Positions 45,786-57,700 of a stretch of 64,000 nucleotides of DNA are shown here, piece after piece; position 1 is the first letter of the stretch; each line of letters opens with the position of its first letter. The translations under genes and the position numbers were made by a program. The stretch covers positions 8,986,460-9,050,459 of the forward strand of contig NW_024732238.1 of assembly GCF_018991925.1 (NCBI RefSeq). Direction: 5' to 3'. The notes below the pieces were generated by a model, which ran no database searches, was not told the DNA's origin, and worked only from the letters and a program-made list of their open reading frames with translations. Source of the stretch: Homarus americanus. Lineage: Eukaryota > Arthropoda > Malacostraca > Decapoda > Nephropidae.

Positions 45786-46439
45786 GTTACAGCAAAATAG
45801 TAGTAGTAGTAGACAGCTGCAAATATTGACTATGAGGCTACAGTCACTGAATGCCGCATAGATCTGCTGCTCAACTAACTCAACACAGCTAGAATAGCTA
45901 CTTATGTGTTAGGATATTTAATATTACGGTAATAAAATGGTGGCGAAAGTGTGGCGGCTATTGGGGGAGGCTGGAGGCCACGATTAAATGAAGAAAAAGA
46001 GTAGTAGTACAGGTAGTAGTACCATTGTGTGTAACCCTCCCTCCCCTATACAAAATTTCCTAACAACCTGGCGCTTCCTTCCTCGTTACCCTTTACCCCT
46101 CTTATCTCCCCCGTACACTTCACTCCCACCCTCCCCCTCGCACACACAGTAGGGCTGGGCTACGCTCACCCCCGACATGTATAATCCTCCTCTGGCCCTG
46201 ACAAATGATCAAATTACCTTTCTTGAGCCTGGTACAATCTGTGCAAGGGGGGGGGGGGCAACACAGTGCTAAGCTTGCCCTGGTACACAAAGCTCATTAT
46301 CCCGCCCTCTTACTGTGGTTTGCCCGCCCAAAACCCACTCGCCCCAGAAGCCACTCAGCCGCCCACCTGTCTCCACCCAAGGGACACCGCCACCACTGTA
46401 CGCACAACTTGGTACTTTTGACTGATCTCTCTCTCTCGA
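45786..46439. other. Unique DNA, no gene identified
   Basis: It contains (AGT)n near 45800 and 46003-46020 and a G run near 46247-46258. Nothing else is recognised. Confidence 0.45.
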
Positions 46440-46482
46440 CAAGACTTATTCTACCTTGACACAAAACATATCAAACCTTACA
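46440..46482. repeat. Left remnant of the 22-bp minisatellite
   Basis: AAGACTTATTCTACCTTGAC and ACAAAACATATCAAACC match the unit of the array at 50255-51015. It suggests that the CR1 element at 46480-50260 lies inside that array. Confidence 0.65.
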
Positions 46483-46747
46483 TAAGAACATAAGAAAATA
46501 AGGAGTCTGCAATAGGCCAGTTGGCCTGTGCATGGCAGCTCCTGTCGAGAGTTACTACCACTCTCTATCATCCATGAATCTATCTAGCCTCCTTTTGAAA
46601 CTTTCCAGCGTTCCAGCACTTACTACAAAGTTGCTAAGCTTGTTCCACTCGTCCACCACCCTATTTGTGAACCAGTTCCTTCCTATCTCCCCCCCCCCTA
46701 AACCTAAACTTATCCAACTTAAATCCGTTGCTGCGAGTCCTATCCTG

Positions 46748-48288
46748 CTAGGATATTATAAGAACTTTATCTATATCGCCTTTATTGATTCCTTTCACCC
46801 ACTTAAATACTTTTATCACATCTCCCCGCACTCTTCGTCGTTCTAGGGAATGCAAGTTTAGTTTCTTTAATCTATCTTGACATGGAAGGTTTCTAAGTCC
46901 CGGAATCATTTTCGTCATTCTTCGCTGCACCGACTCCAGTGAATTGATATCCATTTTATAGTAAGGGCACCAGAACTGAACAGCATAATCGAGGTGCGGC
47001 CTGACTAGCGCAAGATATAATTGCAATATGACCTCTGCACTCTTATTACTTACACTTCTAGATATAAAACCTAATACTCTGTTTGCCTTATTTCGAACAT
47101 TAACGCACTGTTTTCTAGGCCGTAGGTCCGGACTTACAAGTACCCCTAAGTCTCTTTCACAAGTCGACTTCTCGAGGTTGATGTTGTTAAGGCTGTATAC
47201 ATTGACAGTATTTGTTCTTCCAATATTAAGTACGCTGCACTAGCTGGTGTTGAATTTCATATGCCATTTTTATGACCACTCCTGCAGTTTATTTAAATCC
47301 TCCTGCAGTGCATTTGCATCCTGCCCTGAATTAATCTGCCGCCCTATTTTGGTGTCATCCGCAAACTTTCTTATGTCACTGCTGATCCCAGTATCTAGAT
47401 CGTTTATGTAGATTATGAATAAGAGTGGGCCCAGTACTGACCCCTGGGGAACCCCACTGGTTACACAGCCCCACTCAGATTTAACACTATCTACGCTGAC
47501 CCTCTGTGTTCTATCGATGAGCCATGATTTTATCCAATTTAAAACTTTCCCCTCGATACCATGAGCCTTAACTTTTCTCAGAAGCCTCTGATGCGGTACT
47601 CTGTCAAACATCGTAATATTCGTCATTATCTACGACCTCGAAGAATTTCCTAAAGAATGTTGAGTCATAGATTAATTTGTTTTCTCTAAATGCGATCGGA
47701 TGCTATTTGTTATAATTGATTCAAGAAATTTCCCCAATACTGACATCAAATTAATCGGCCGGTAATTTGACGCTGATGCTCTGTCTCCCTCTTTGAACAT
47801 GGGTTCTACAGTTGCCTGTTTCCACAAGTCTGGCACAACTCCCGTGTCTAATGATTCTGTAAATAAATTCATGAGCGGTCCGCTAACCTGTTCCTTTCAA
47901 AACTCGAGGGGAAAATTTCATCCGGTCCTGGGGATTTTATCTTCTTTAATTTATTTATCTTCTTAAGAACATCCTCTTTTCTGATAGCGATATTCTTTAA
48001 TTTCTCTTCTTCATTTTCCCTAAATATCAGTTCCACCTCTTGCATTTCCTCATGAATTTCTTCTGTGAAAACAGATGAGAAGTAGCTGTTTGATGCTTTG
48101 CTTATTTTCTCACTATCATCGATCACTTCCCCTCTCTCTGACTTTAAAGGTCCCACTTTGTCCTTGACCTTTGTCTTATATACCTGGAAAAATCCCTTGG
48201 GATTCGCCTTGGATTCTCTTGCAATCCCTGATTTCGTAGTCCCTCTTTGCCTTCCATACATTTTTCTTACCATTCCTAGATAGTTCAT
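46748..48288 (-). pseudogene. CR1 ORF2, reverse transcriptase domain with motif A region deleted
   Basis: Three frames follow in order. 48288-47869 has KIKSPGPDEIFPSSF. 47872-47672 has WKQATVEPMFKEGDRASASN and NYRPINLMSVLGKFLE. 47626-47270 has FDRVPHQRLLRKV, SGVPQGSVLGPLLFIIYIND and FADDTKIG. 47026-46748 has LYLALVRPHLDYAVQFW and RLKKLNLHSLERRRVRGD. Only about 20 codons separate the SHLEKTN block from FDRVPH, where a CR1 reverse transcriptase normally has several tens. The motif A catalytic segment is therefore lost, while the motif C ADD remains. Confidence 0.82.
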
Positions 48289-49162
48289 TACACCTATTTC
48301 TGAGATGCTCCTCCCCTCCCTTTAATTTCTTATAAAATCCTTTCTTTTGGCTCATTTTTATTTGACCTAATTTTTCTGTATGGTATATTTTGTTCCTGTG
48401 CTTTACGTAGTATACTAATGAATATATTATATGATCAATTGTTGTGTCGCCGGTGACGTCACCCATTCCTACCAGGGACTGACCTGACTGTTCCCAGGCG
48501 ACCTCACCTAGGTACCTTCTTAACCCCTGATAATCCGCCGATCGAAAGTCTGGGACTCTGACCATATTGTCATTGTTTTTCGTTTCCCAATTTAGGGTGA
48601 ACCTGATTTCTCTATGATCACTGTTCCCTAGTTCTTCCCCTACTGTGACATCTCTGATAATATTTTCTTTATTTGTTAATACTAGGTCTAATATATTGTC
48701 TCCTCTAGTAGGTTCTGTAATTAGTTGTTTAAAAAAATTGTCCTGTACTGCGTCTAGGAAGTCTTCAGATTCATAGTCACCTACAATGTTGTCCCAGTCA
48801 ATATTTCTGAAGTTGAAATCCCCCATAATGCACAGGTTGTTGTATTTTGCTGCCCTACTCATTTCCTGCCATATGGGCTTAGCCGCTTCTTTCCCAAGAC
48901 TTGGGGGCCTGTAAATCACTCGCATAATTAGTTTTTCTCTTCCTTCCATAATTTCTACCCATACAGACTCGGTTCCGATTTCACCCTTTATTGAATTATT
49001 AATACAACATTTTAATGTATCCCTGACGAAGAGTGTGACCCCTCCCCCCTTCCCTGTCCTTGTGAAAAAGGTTGTACCCTTCTATGTGGTACTCTGATAA
49101 AAAGTTTTTGCTCGCCAGATTCATCCAAGTTTCGGTGATTGCTATGACGTCTCGGTACATAC
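48176..49162 (-). pseudogene. CR1 ORF2, endonuclease domain
   Basis: Apurinic-type endonuclease that nicks target DNA for retrotransposition. Visible motifs are ITETW near 49140-49125, EGYNLFHKDREGGG near 49075-49034, MGDFNFRNIDWDN near 48826-48788, ILDLVLTN near 48692-48670 and GNSDHREIRF near 48632-48603. The catalytic Glu, Asn/Asp and Asp-His residues of the family all appear present. A frameshift in the G run near 49040 separates the ITETW part from the 257-codon frame 48949-48176. Confidence 0.82.
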
Positions 49163-49325
49163 AACCGCTCTCAGCATGTCTATTTTATTTCTAACGCTCC
49201 TACTGTTTGTACAGTATACATTTAACCCTTCCCTTCCGTGGTCCTGTTTTACCCCTTGTCCTGAATAACCAATTTTACTCCCAGGACCTGCTTGTTTTTT
49301 TACTCCCACTTACCCCGACCTCTCT

Positions 49326-50227
49326 CTACTGGCGAAACCCCCCCTTTGGAGTGACATTTTCACGCTCCAGGGATGTAGACAACGTCTTTACCCTCGCACG
49401 AGACAAGTGTACTCCGTCACGACTGTACAGATAGTCGTTGCCATTGAATGGTTGCCAGTTATCAATGAACGCCCAACCATTGCTTGCACAATGTTTTCCA
49501 GTCGTCAATTTATAACAATTGCCCTGGACAGCCATACACCACCAACTCCTCTTCTAGGCAAGACACCACATACTATCGGGATCCCTCCCATATCTCCAAC
49601 CTTCCCCAGCGCCTCCCTATACCTCTTGAAAAGTTCCTCACTCCTAACCTTTCCTATGTCGTTACCTCCTACACTATGACACACTACTGGCTTGGTACCC
49701 TCCCCTGACAAAACCCTATCTATCCTCTCAGCTACATGCCCTATCCCAGCCCCAGGAAAACACAACCTAGTCCTACGTTTCCTATCTCTTGCACAAAAAG
49801 TCCTATCTAAGAATCTCACCTGGCTGTCCCGAACTACCACGACCTTACCACTGGGCAGGGTTTGAACAACTGCCCTTTTCTCTCCTGGCACCACACCGTC
49901 CTGCCTCTTCTCTTCCTCGCCCGCTTCCTCCAACACTTGGTTGGGGTTACTGCACTTTACACCCTGGTCAGCTTTCCTGAGTCTGACCCTAGTCCCCTTG
50001 GAGACAACCACTCTCCAAGCCTGCTCCTCCTGACCCTCCTTCGTAGGTGTCCTGCTAGGCAGGACACCTACCTGAAGGATTTCAGTTCTGAGGGCTTCGT
50101 TCTCTCCCATTAAAACGTCTATCTCTCTCCTCAACTGCTCCAGCTGACCTAACAGAGTGGTCAGGGGGTTGTCTTTCCTCACACACCATCCCTCTTCCCC
50201 CACAACGCAACGATCCACGGCGGCCAT
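49326..50227 (-). pseudogene. CR1 ORF1: coiled coil plus esterase-like (SGNH) domain, frameshifted
   Basis: The frame 50227-49505 (240 codons) starts MAAVDRCVVGEE and has a heptad-like LLGQLEQLRREIDVLMGENE segment at about residues 25-44. An SGNH hydrolase-like part follows: VVVVRDSQVRFLD (residues about 130-142), FPGAGIGHV and HSVGGNDIG. The block I glycine before Asp-Ser is Arg here, so GDS reads RDS. A frameshift near 49520 moves the last block, DGVHLS (the Asp-x-x-His pair of SGNH enzymes), into the frame 49535-49326. ORF1 esterases of this kind are known in CR1 and related LINEs and are thought to act in RNP or membrane association. This copy should be inactive. Confidence 0.75.
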
Positions 50228-50254
50228 TTCCTATAGTCACTAACACGAGCACTT

Positions 50255-51015
50255 GAACACAAGACACAAGACATACTGTACTCTACCTTGACACAAGACA
50301 TATTATACCTAGACACAAGATATATTATACCTTGACACAAGACATTATACATTGACACAAGACATACTGTACTCTACCTTGACACAAGACATATTATACC
50401 TAGACACAAGATATATTATACCTTGACACAAGACATTATACATTGACACAAGACATACTGTACTCTATCTTGACAAAAGACTTACTGTACTCTACCTTGA
50501 CATAATACTTACTCTACCTTGACAAAAGACTTACTCTAACTTGACACAAGACTTACTATACCTTGATACAAGACTTACTCTACCTTGACACAAGACCTAC
50601 TCTACCTTGTCACAAGACTTATTCTACCTTGAACAAGACTTACTCTACCTTGACACAAGACTTACTCTACCTTGACACAAGACTTACTCTACCTTGACAC
50701 AAGACCTACTCTACCTTGACACAAGACCTACTCTACCTTGACACAAGACCTACTCTACCTTGACACAAGACTTACTCTACCTTGACACAAGACCTACTCT
50801 ACCTTGTCACAAGACTTATTCTACCTTGAACAAGACTTACTCTACCTTGATACAAGACTTACTCTACCTTGACACAAGACTTACTCTACCTTGACACAAG
50901 ACCTACTCTACCTTGTCACAAGACTTATTCTACCTTGAACAAGACTTACTCTACCTTGACACAAGACTTACTCTACCTTGACACAAGACTTACTCTACCT
51001 TGACACAAGACTTAA
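50255..51015. repeat. 22-bp minisatellite with a duplicated longer block
   Basis: The unit is CTACCTTGACACAAGACTTA plus CT. The first part has a block of about 91 bp (about 50275-50365) containing CATATTATACCTAGACAC that is repeated almost exactly at 50366-50456. Later units are simple. The unit includes CTTG and CAAG inverted around three bases. Confidence 0.94.
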
Positions 51016-51400
51016 GCCAGGCTGGAACCCCTCCCACAGGTACCGCTACTGTAACGTATCTTGACTAAATTACCACTTAGGGAGTTTGATTACGCTGAGG
51101 GTGTGTCACGGTGACATCTTCAAGTACATTGTGTTCCTGGAAAGCCAACTCCTCCTCCTCCTCCTCCTCGAGCTCCATCGTAACCTGTCTGCATATATTA
51201 GTAGACGTTCAGTTTACTGCAAAGGAGTGACGGCCACTTACTCACCCCGACGGCCAGTACAAGGGAGTGTCGCAACAACATCCATACAACCTAATACTAT
51301 ACAAGGTTAGCTGAGATTCTTGCTGTGTGTGTGTGTGTGTGTGTGTGTGAGGGCTAGGATACCATCTGGAGCGGAAATGATGAAATGAACAGCTGGTTTT
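51016..51400. other. Unique spacer with (CTC)n and (GT)n runs
   Basis: (CTC)n at about 51149-51170 and (GT)n at 51325-51349. No gene seen. Confidence 0.5.
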
Positions 51401-51403
51401 ATG

Positions 51404-51424
51404 AATCTCTCTCTCTCTCTCTCT
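51404..51424. repeat. (CT)n microsatellite
   Basis: A short pure CT run. A (TATG)n-like patch follows at 51506-51535. Confidence 0.9.
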
Positions 51425-51639
51425 CCAAAAGAAAACTTGTATGCAACAATCGTCTTCAACAATAACCTATGTATACATTCCCTTCCCCGACTCTCTCAAA
51501 CTTATATGTATGTATATATGTATATATGTATGTACGGACATCAATACAACCTCCCTCTTTGTCTGTTTTCATGTGCATGTATGTAAATATGTATGTATGT
51601 ATTCTCCAACATGTTTTAATTCCGAGTAACTCAGTCGCC

Positions 51640-51818
51640 TCTCTCTCATAATGCATACACAGTTCTCTCTCTAATAATGTATACACAGTTCTCTCTCATA
51701 ATGCATACACAGTTCTCTCTCTCTCATAATGTATACACAGTTCTCCCTCTCATGTTTACACAGTTCTCTCTCATAATGCATACACAGTTTTCTCTCTCTC
51801 TCTCATAATGTATACACA

Positions 51819-51858
<40 letters not shown>

Positions 51859-52062
51859 AATATATACACAGTTCTCTCTCTCATAATGTATACACAGTTC
51901 TCTCTCTCATAATGTATACACAGTTCTCTCTCTCTCTCTCTCTCTCTCATAATGTATACACAGTTCTCTCTCATAATGTATACACAGTTCTCCCTCTCAT
52001 TATGTATACACAGTTCTCTCTCATAATGTATACACAGTTCTCTCTCTCTCTCTCTCTTTTTC
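51640..52062. repeat. (CT)n-anchored minisatellite, about 25-26 bp unit
   Basis: Units are TCATAATGTATACACAGTTC joined by CT runs of variable length, which makes spacing uneven. TGTATACA is a perfect palindrome present in most units. Confidence 0.93.
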
Positions 52063-52565
52063 CTTCTCCAATAATTAATTTTCCTCCCACTTTGTGTGTC
52101 TCTTCCCCCTCCACCCTTTAGCTATCTCCGTCTTCCACCAATCATTTAGCTCTATCCCTCCTCCCCTATTCATTCCTCCAACACTCTTCTTCTTCCCCAT
52201 CAATCCTCCAACACTCTCCCTCTTACACCGTAAATCGTCTTGCTCCTCTCTGCCTGTCGCACCTCTCACCATAAAGGTTTAGATCATTAATAAATTTGGG
52301 CAGTTAGTGCGGCAAGTTAGCGGGAGTGGAGGGAACTTGCCGGGGTGGGGGGGTGACAAAACTCATTACAAGTGCGGCGCCCTCCCCTGGGAAGGGACGG
52401 ACGGAGGGAAGGAGGGAACGGTGATGAGAGAGCAATTCCAAAACAGGAGGGATGGAAGGAAGAAGAGGGAGAAAGACCACCATAAACGGTAGGGAGGGAG
52501 ACCACCATAAACAGGAGGGAGGGAAGGGTACCACCTTAAACGGGAGGGTGGGAACAAGACCAGGT
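52063..52565. other. Pyrimidine/purine-rich spacer with short repeats
   Basis: C/T-rich to 52240 and G/A-rich from about 52385. Three imperfect repeats of AGACCACCATAAACGG plus GAGGGAG lie at about 52470-52560. No gene. Confidence 0.55.
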
Positions 52566-53110
52566 CACTCAGGGTCTCTGCCCTGAAAAGGTTGACTAGA
52601 TATCTTGACCACAGTGGGACCCTGACGTTGTTTAAGGCTCAGATAAGTACTCATCCCTGTCGTGGATGTCCAGAGCTCTTTCCCACACTGGAAAACTGGA
52701 CAAAAACAGAGGCGAGCCCTGCGACTGATGGATTCTACATCACACCCCCCCTATGCCATCGCCACCATCATGGAGTCTCTGGAACACCGGAAAGATATGA
52801 CGGTCCTGACGGTGTTCCACAAGGTTCAGGTCCCAGAGGCACCTCACCTGGCGGGACTCAGGCTGCCCCTACGAGCTGCACAAAGGAGCACGAGAACGGG
52901 GCTGTGGAGCGTCCCGCTGGTGGAGGTGCCGAGGTCACGAGCCAGTCAGCATCAGAGGACCTTCATGGCCAGAGTTTCATGACTGCGGAACCTCTTTACG
53001 GCGGTCATACCGGATGTTGGGAAGATGACTACCCAACAGGTCAAGATGGCCGTTCATAGATGGCGAGCGACACTCCCAACTCCGCTTATTCTTCTGCGAA
53101 CTTGACTTAC
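52566..53110 (+). mobile_element. Non-LTR retrotransposon fragment: C-terminal end of reverse transcriptase protein
   Basis: The plus-strand frame around 52662-52982 contains ALRLMDSTSHPPYAIATIME, SLEHRKDMTVLTVFHKVQVP, APHLAGLRLPLRAAQRSTR and VEVPRSRASQHQRTFMARVS. It then stops at TGA 52980 and the same type of sequence continues as LRNLFTAVIPDVGKMTTQQV and KMAVHRWRATLPTPLI to about 53090. This is the pattern of the last part of a LINE polyprotein (after the ADD motif), different from the other families here. The catalytic domain is absent. Confidence 0.7.
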
Positions 53111-54180
53111 CTGCCTGTCCACAGCACGTCAATTGAGGTCTCCAATTTTTGCTGTGCATTATGTATAACGTACTATGTGTACATTATTATATTTTAGTGG
53201 CTTTAATTAATCCAATGTGCTTAACTGTGCACTATATGATAATTTATCGTATCAATCCTGGGGAAGGTTTTTCATATAGGATAGTTGTACCAAAATTGCC
53301 CTTTAAACCAGTTATCATGTGATTAGGCCAGAACCTTGCACACACACACACACACACACACTATACAAGTCCCTAAACAGCTCCTTAATACGTCATTGGT
53401 TCGTCTGATACAACATTACACGGTCACTCCACAACCCAGCTATGACTACTCCTCGCTTTATCCCCGAAGATGTGTAGGAGCTCTGCCTGGTCCACACTCT
53501 ACCCCGCCCACAGAACCACACCTCCACCAGCCTCACACCACCTACTGCACCTTTATACTCAGATTTGTCTTGGATCATGTTCACTACTATAAACCTGCCA
53601 CACACATAACCATACAAGTAGCTGCCATGTACTGCTAAGTGTCGAGGGAATTTTGGTGGCAACTGCACATAATGAAGGTTGAGTGAGCGGAACGGAGTTA
53701 ATTTTTAGTACAATTCTTACATGTGTAAACAGATTTTTTTTTTTTTTTTGAGAGAGAAAGAGATTCACCCCATTATAATAATTACAATAAACAGTAAAAT
53801 TGCAGGAAGGATAATATACAATACTCACTCACTCGTTATATATAGTCATCACGTTAAAAATCTTGCACGACTAAGTTTTTGTGGTTAAAAGGTCAAAGGT
53901 CAAGGTCAATTCATACCAAAAGGTATCACCATAGGTAGTGTCCATCTCGCTCCAGTATCGACTTGTTGGACAATATTCTACTCTTCTACAGAGAGGAGGG
54001 CGGTGGGCGACGTCTGAGGCAAGCATCACTAAACCAACATTGACCTTCAGCTGCAGGTGTTGGTGAAGGTCATGCAGGGAGGATTTCCTGAGGGTGGAAC
54101 TTGACAAAGGACATGAACCTACCACTACCTACCGTCACCCCTGGCTCTGGTATGTCTCTAGCTTACTTGATGCATTCCAA
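53111..54180. other. Mostly unique DNA
   Basis: It includes the likely 3' UTR of the preceding element, (CA)n at 53336-53360 and a T run with GAGAGAGAAAG near 53732-53760. No gene is recognised. Short frames (100 codons at 53336-53638) lack domains. Confidence 0.5.
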
Positions 54181-54745
54181 ACGGTGGCTGAGTGAAATGT
54201 GCCCCAGTCCTATTAAGCCCATAACCTATCCCAACCATTAAGACTGGACCCCAATCCTTGCAGCTAAGTTAGTGGTCGGTAAGCCAGGGTTCGCTTGACC
54301 AGAAACTCTCTAACTTTACACGCTTATTGTGGCCCAACAACTATTGTATCAACACCAAAGGAGGCTGTACTTCCACCGAGTCTTATTTCTGCACTCGACA
54401 CAAGGCAACTTTCAATAACATATTTAGATATATTTAACGTGAAGATGTGAAGGTCAGTACAGTAGACACGAGTTACCTGTAGTGTAGTGTAGGAGTCGGT
54501 TTAAGTCGGGATAGTTTTAGTCCATACCATGATGACCTGTGACACAATATCAAGTGCTGGGTCACGAAAAACTCCATTAGTAAGGACTCTGTAGGGCAAA
54601 TGGGCCCCAGTCATAATAGGATTAGGGTCCATGAAGACTGACACCCATTACGACTGAGCACTAATTGTGTTGGTTAGAATATGAACACGAGGAAGTGAGT
54701 GCCAAGAGGAAAATGCCCAAATTACGCTTGTGTTTCCTTAACTAG
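54181..54745. other. Unique DNA with scattered GGGCCCCAGTC-type phrases
   Basis: Phrases such as GCCCCAGTCCTATTAAGCCC (54200), GACTGGACCCCAATCC (54242) and GGGCCCCAGTCATAATAGG (54603) recur on both strands without a fixed period. No gene. Confidence 0.5.
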
Positions 54746-54749
54746 CCAT

Positions 54750-57700
54750 ATAGGTTGTTAGGTGAAGCTAGAAACAAGAACGCCTCTGTAGCTGAGGCTA
54801 ATGTCTCTGTAGCTGGGGCTAACGACTCTGTAGCTGGGGCTAATGTCTCTGTAGCTGGGGCTAATGTCTCTGTAGCTGGGGCTAACGACTCTGTAGCTGG
54901 GGCTAATGTCTCTGTAGCTGGGGCTAATGTCTCTGTAGCTGGGGCTAATGTCTCTGTAGCTGGGGCTATGTGTCTGTAGCTGGGGCTATGTCTCTGTAGC
55001 TGGGGTCTCTGTAGCTGGGGCTAATGTCTCTGTAGCTGGGGCTAATGTCTCTGTAGCTGGGGCTAATGTCTCCGTAGCTGGGGCTAATGTCTAAGCTGGG
55101 GCTAGTGTCTCTGTAGCTGGGGCCTCTGTAGCTGGGGCTAATGTCTCAGCTAGTCTCAGTAGCTGGGGCTAGGGTCTCTTTAGCTGGGGCTAATGTCTCT
55201 TTAGCTGGGGTAAGGTCTCTGTAGCTGGGGCCAAGGTCTCTGTAGCTGGGGTAAGGTCTCTGTAGCTGGGGCTAAGGTCTCTGTAGCTGGGGCTAATGTC
55301 TCTGTAGCTGGGGCTAATGTCTCTGTAGCTGGGGCTAATGTCTCTGTAGCTGGGGCTAATGTCTCTGTAGCTGTAGCTGGGCTATGTCTCAGGCTGCTCT
55401 GTAGCTGGGGCTAATGTCTCTGTAGCTGGGGCTAATGTCTCTGTAGCTGGGTTAGTGTGTCTGTAGCTGGGGCTAATGTCTCCGTAGCTGGGGTAATGTC
55501 TAAGCTGGGGCTAGTGTCTCTGTAGCTGGGGCTAATGTCTCTGTAGCTGGGGCTAATGTCTCTGTAGCTGGAAATGTCTCAGTAGCTGGGGCTAGGGTCT
55601 CTTTAGCTGGGCTAAGTGTCTCTGCTGTGGTCTCTGTGCTGGGGCTAAGGTCTCTCTGGGTAGCTGGGGGGCTAAGGTCTCTAAGGTCCAGCTGGGGCTA
55701 ATGCTTGTCTCTGTGGCGGGCTGGGAAGGTCTCAGCTGGGGCTATGTCTCTGTAGCCTAGGGTAGCTTGGGCCATCGTCAATGGGGGTCTAATCCCTGTG
55801 AACTAAACTCATGTCTCTGTAGCTGGGGCTAGTCAGTTGTCTCTGTAGAAGGTAGCTGGGGCTAAGGTCTCTGTCTCTGTAGCTGGGGCTAAGCTGACTC
55901 AGTGTAGGGGCAATGTCTGTGTAAGCTAGGTCTCTGTGGCTGGGGCTACGTCTCAGTAGCTGGGGTCTCTGTCTCTGGCAAGGTCTCTGTAGCTAGAATA
56001 GCTGGGGCTGGTGTCTGTAGCTGGGGCTAAGGTAGCTCTCTGTAGCTGCTGGCTGGCTCTGTAAGGGCTGTAATGTCAGCTGGGCCAATGTCTCTGTAGA
56101 CTCAAGGGGGCTAATCTCTGTAGCTTGGGCTAAGGTCTCTGTAGCTGGGACCAAGTCTCTGTAGCTGGGGCCACTGTCTCAGTCTCTGTAGCTGGGGCTA
56201 AGGGGCTCTGTAGCTGGGCTAAGGTCTCTGTAGCTGGGGCTAAGGTAGCTGGGGCTATGTCTCTGTAGCTGGGGGCTCTGTACCCTGTCTCTGTAGCTTG
56301 GGGCTGGGGCTAATGTCTCTGTAGTCTCCTTGTACCTGGGCTAAGGTCTCTGTAGCTAAATGTCTCTGTAGCTGGAAGGTCTCGTAGCTGGGAAGGTCTC
56401 CGTCTAATGTCTCTGTAGCTGTGGTAAGATTTCTAAAGTCTCTGTAGCTGGGGCCTCTGTAGCTGGGGCTAATGTCTCAGTAGCTAATAAGGCCAGCTGG
56501 GCCTCTGTAGCTGGTGGCTAAGGTCTCTGTAAGGTCTCTGTAGCTGGGGCTAAGGTCTCTGTAGCTGGGGCTAAGGTCTGTAGGCTGGGGTAGCTAAGGT
56601 CTCTGTAGCTCTAAGGTCTCTGTAGCTGGGGGCTTGTCTCTGTAGCTGGGGCTATGGTCTCTGTAGCTGGGGCTAAGGGCTGCTCAGGCTCTCAGTAGCT
56701 GGGCTAAGGTCTCTGTAGCTGGGGCTAATGTCTCTAAAGCTGGGGCCTCTCTCAGGTCTGTAGCTGGGGCTAAGTCTCTGTAGCTGGGGCTCTGTAAGGT
56801 CTCTGTAGCTGGGGCCAAAGGTCTCTGTAGCTGGGGCTAAGGTCTCTGTAGCTGGGGGCTCTGTAAGGTCTCAGCTGGGGCCAAGGTCAGTAGCTGGGGC
56901 TAATGTCTCTGTAGCTGGGGCTAAGGTCTCTGGGGCTAAGGTCTCTGCTGGGGCTAAGGTCTTAAGGTAGCTGGGGCTAAGTCTCTGTAGCTGGGGCTGT
57001 AGCTGGGCTAAGGTCTCTGTAGCTGGGGGGCCTCTGTAGCTGGGGCTAAGGTCTCTGGTAGCTGGGGCTAAGGTCTCTGTAGCTGGGGCTCTCTGGGGCT
57101 GTCTCTGTAGCTGGGGCTGGTCTGTCTAAGGTAGCTGGGGCCAAGGTCTCTCAGCTGGGGCTAAGGTCTCTGTAGCTGGGGGCCAGCTCTGCTGGGCTGG
57201 TAGCTGTATGCTCTGTAGCTGGGGCTAAGGTCTCTGTAGCTGGGGCTAAGGTCTCTGTAGCTGGGGCTAAGGTCTGTCTCTGCAGGGGGGCTAATGTCTC
57301 TGTAGCCGAGGCAAGGCTCTGTAGCTGGGGCTAAGGTCTCTGTAGCTGGGGCTAAGGTCTCAATAGCTGGGGCTAAGGTCCTGTAGGTCTCTGTAGCTGG
57401 GGCTGGGGTAATGTCTCTGTAGCTCTCAGCTGGGGCTAAGGTCTCTAGCTGGGGCTAAGGTCTCTGTAGCTGGGGGGTCTAAAGGTCTCTGTAGCTGGGG
57501 CTCTCTGTAGCTGGGGCTGGGTAAAGGTCTCTGTAGCTGGGGCTAAGCTGTAGCTGGGGCTAAGGTCTCAGTAGCTGGGGCCTCTGTAGCTGGGGCTAAG
57601 GTCTCTGTAGCTGGGGCTCTCTTCTCTGTAGCTGGGGCTAAGGTCTCTGCTCTAAGGTCTGTGCTGGGCTAGTCTCTGTAGCTGGGGCTAAATAGCTAGG

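Larger units (their letters stand above)
46480..50260 (-). mobile_element. CR1-type non-LTR retrotransposon, 3.8 kb, two-ORF layout, inactivated
   Basis: On the minus strand the element runs from about 50260 (5') to 46480 (3'). It contains an ORF1 with a coiled coil and an SGNH-esterase-like domain (50227-49326), an endonuclease (about 49160-48400) and a reverse transcriptase (about 48290-46748). The 3' end shows TTCTTATGTTCTTATG, an 8-bp terminal repeat as in CR1 elements, after the CTGCCATGCACAGGCC block. Frameshifts and one internal deletion inactivate it. It sits within sequence resembling the 22-bp minisatellite. Confidence 0.88.
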
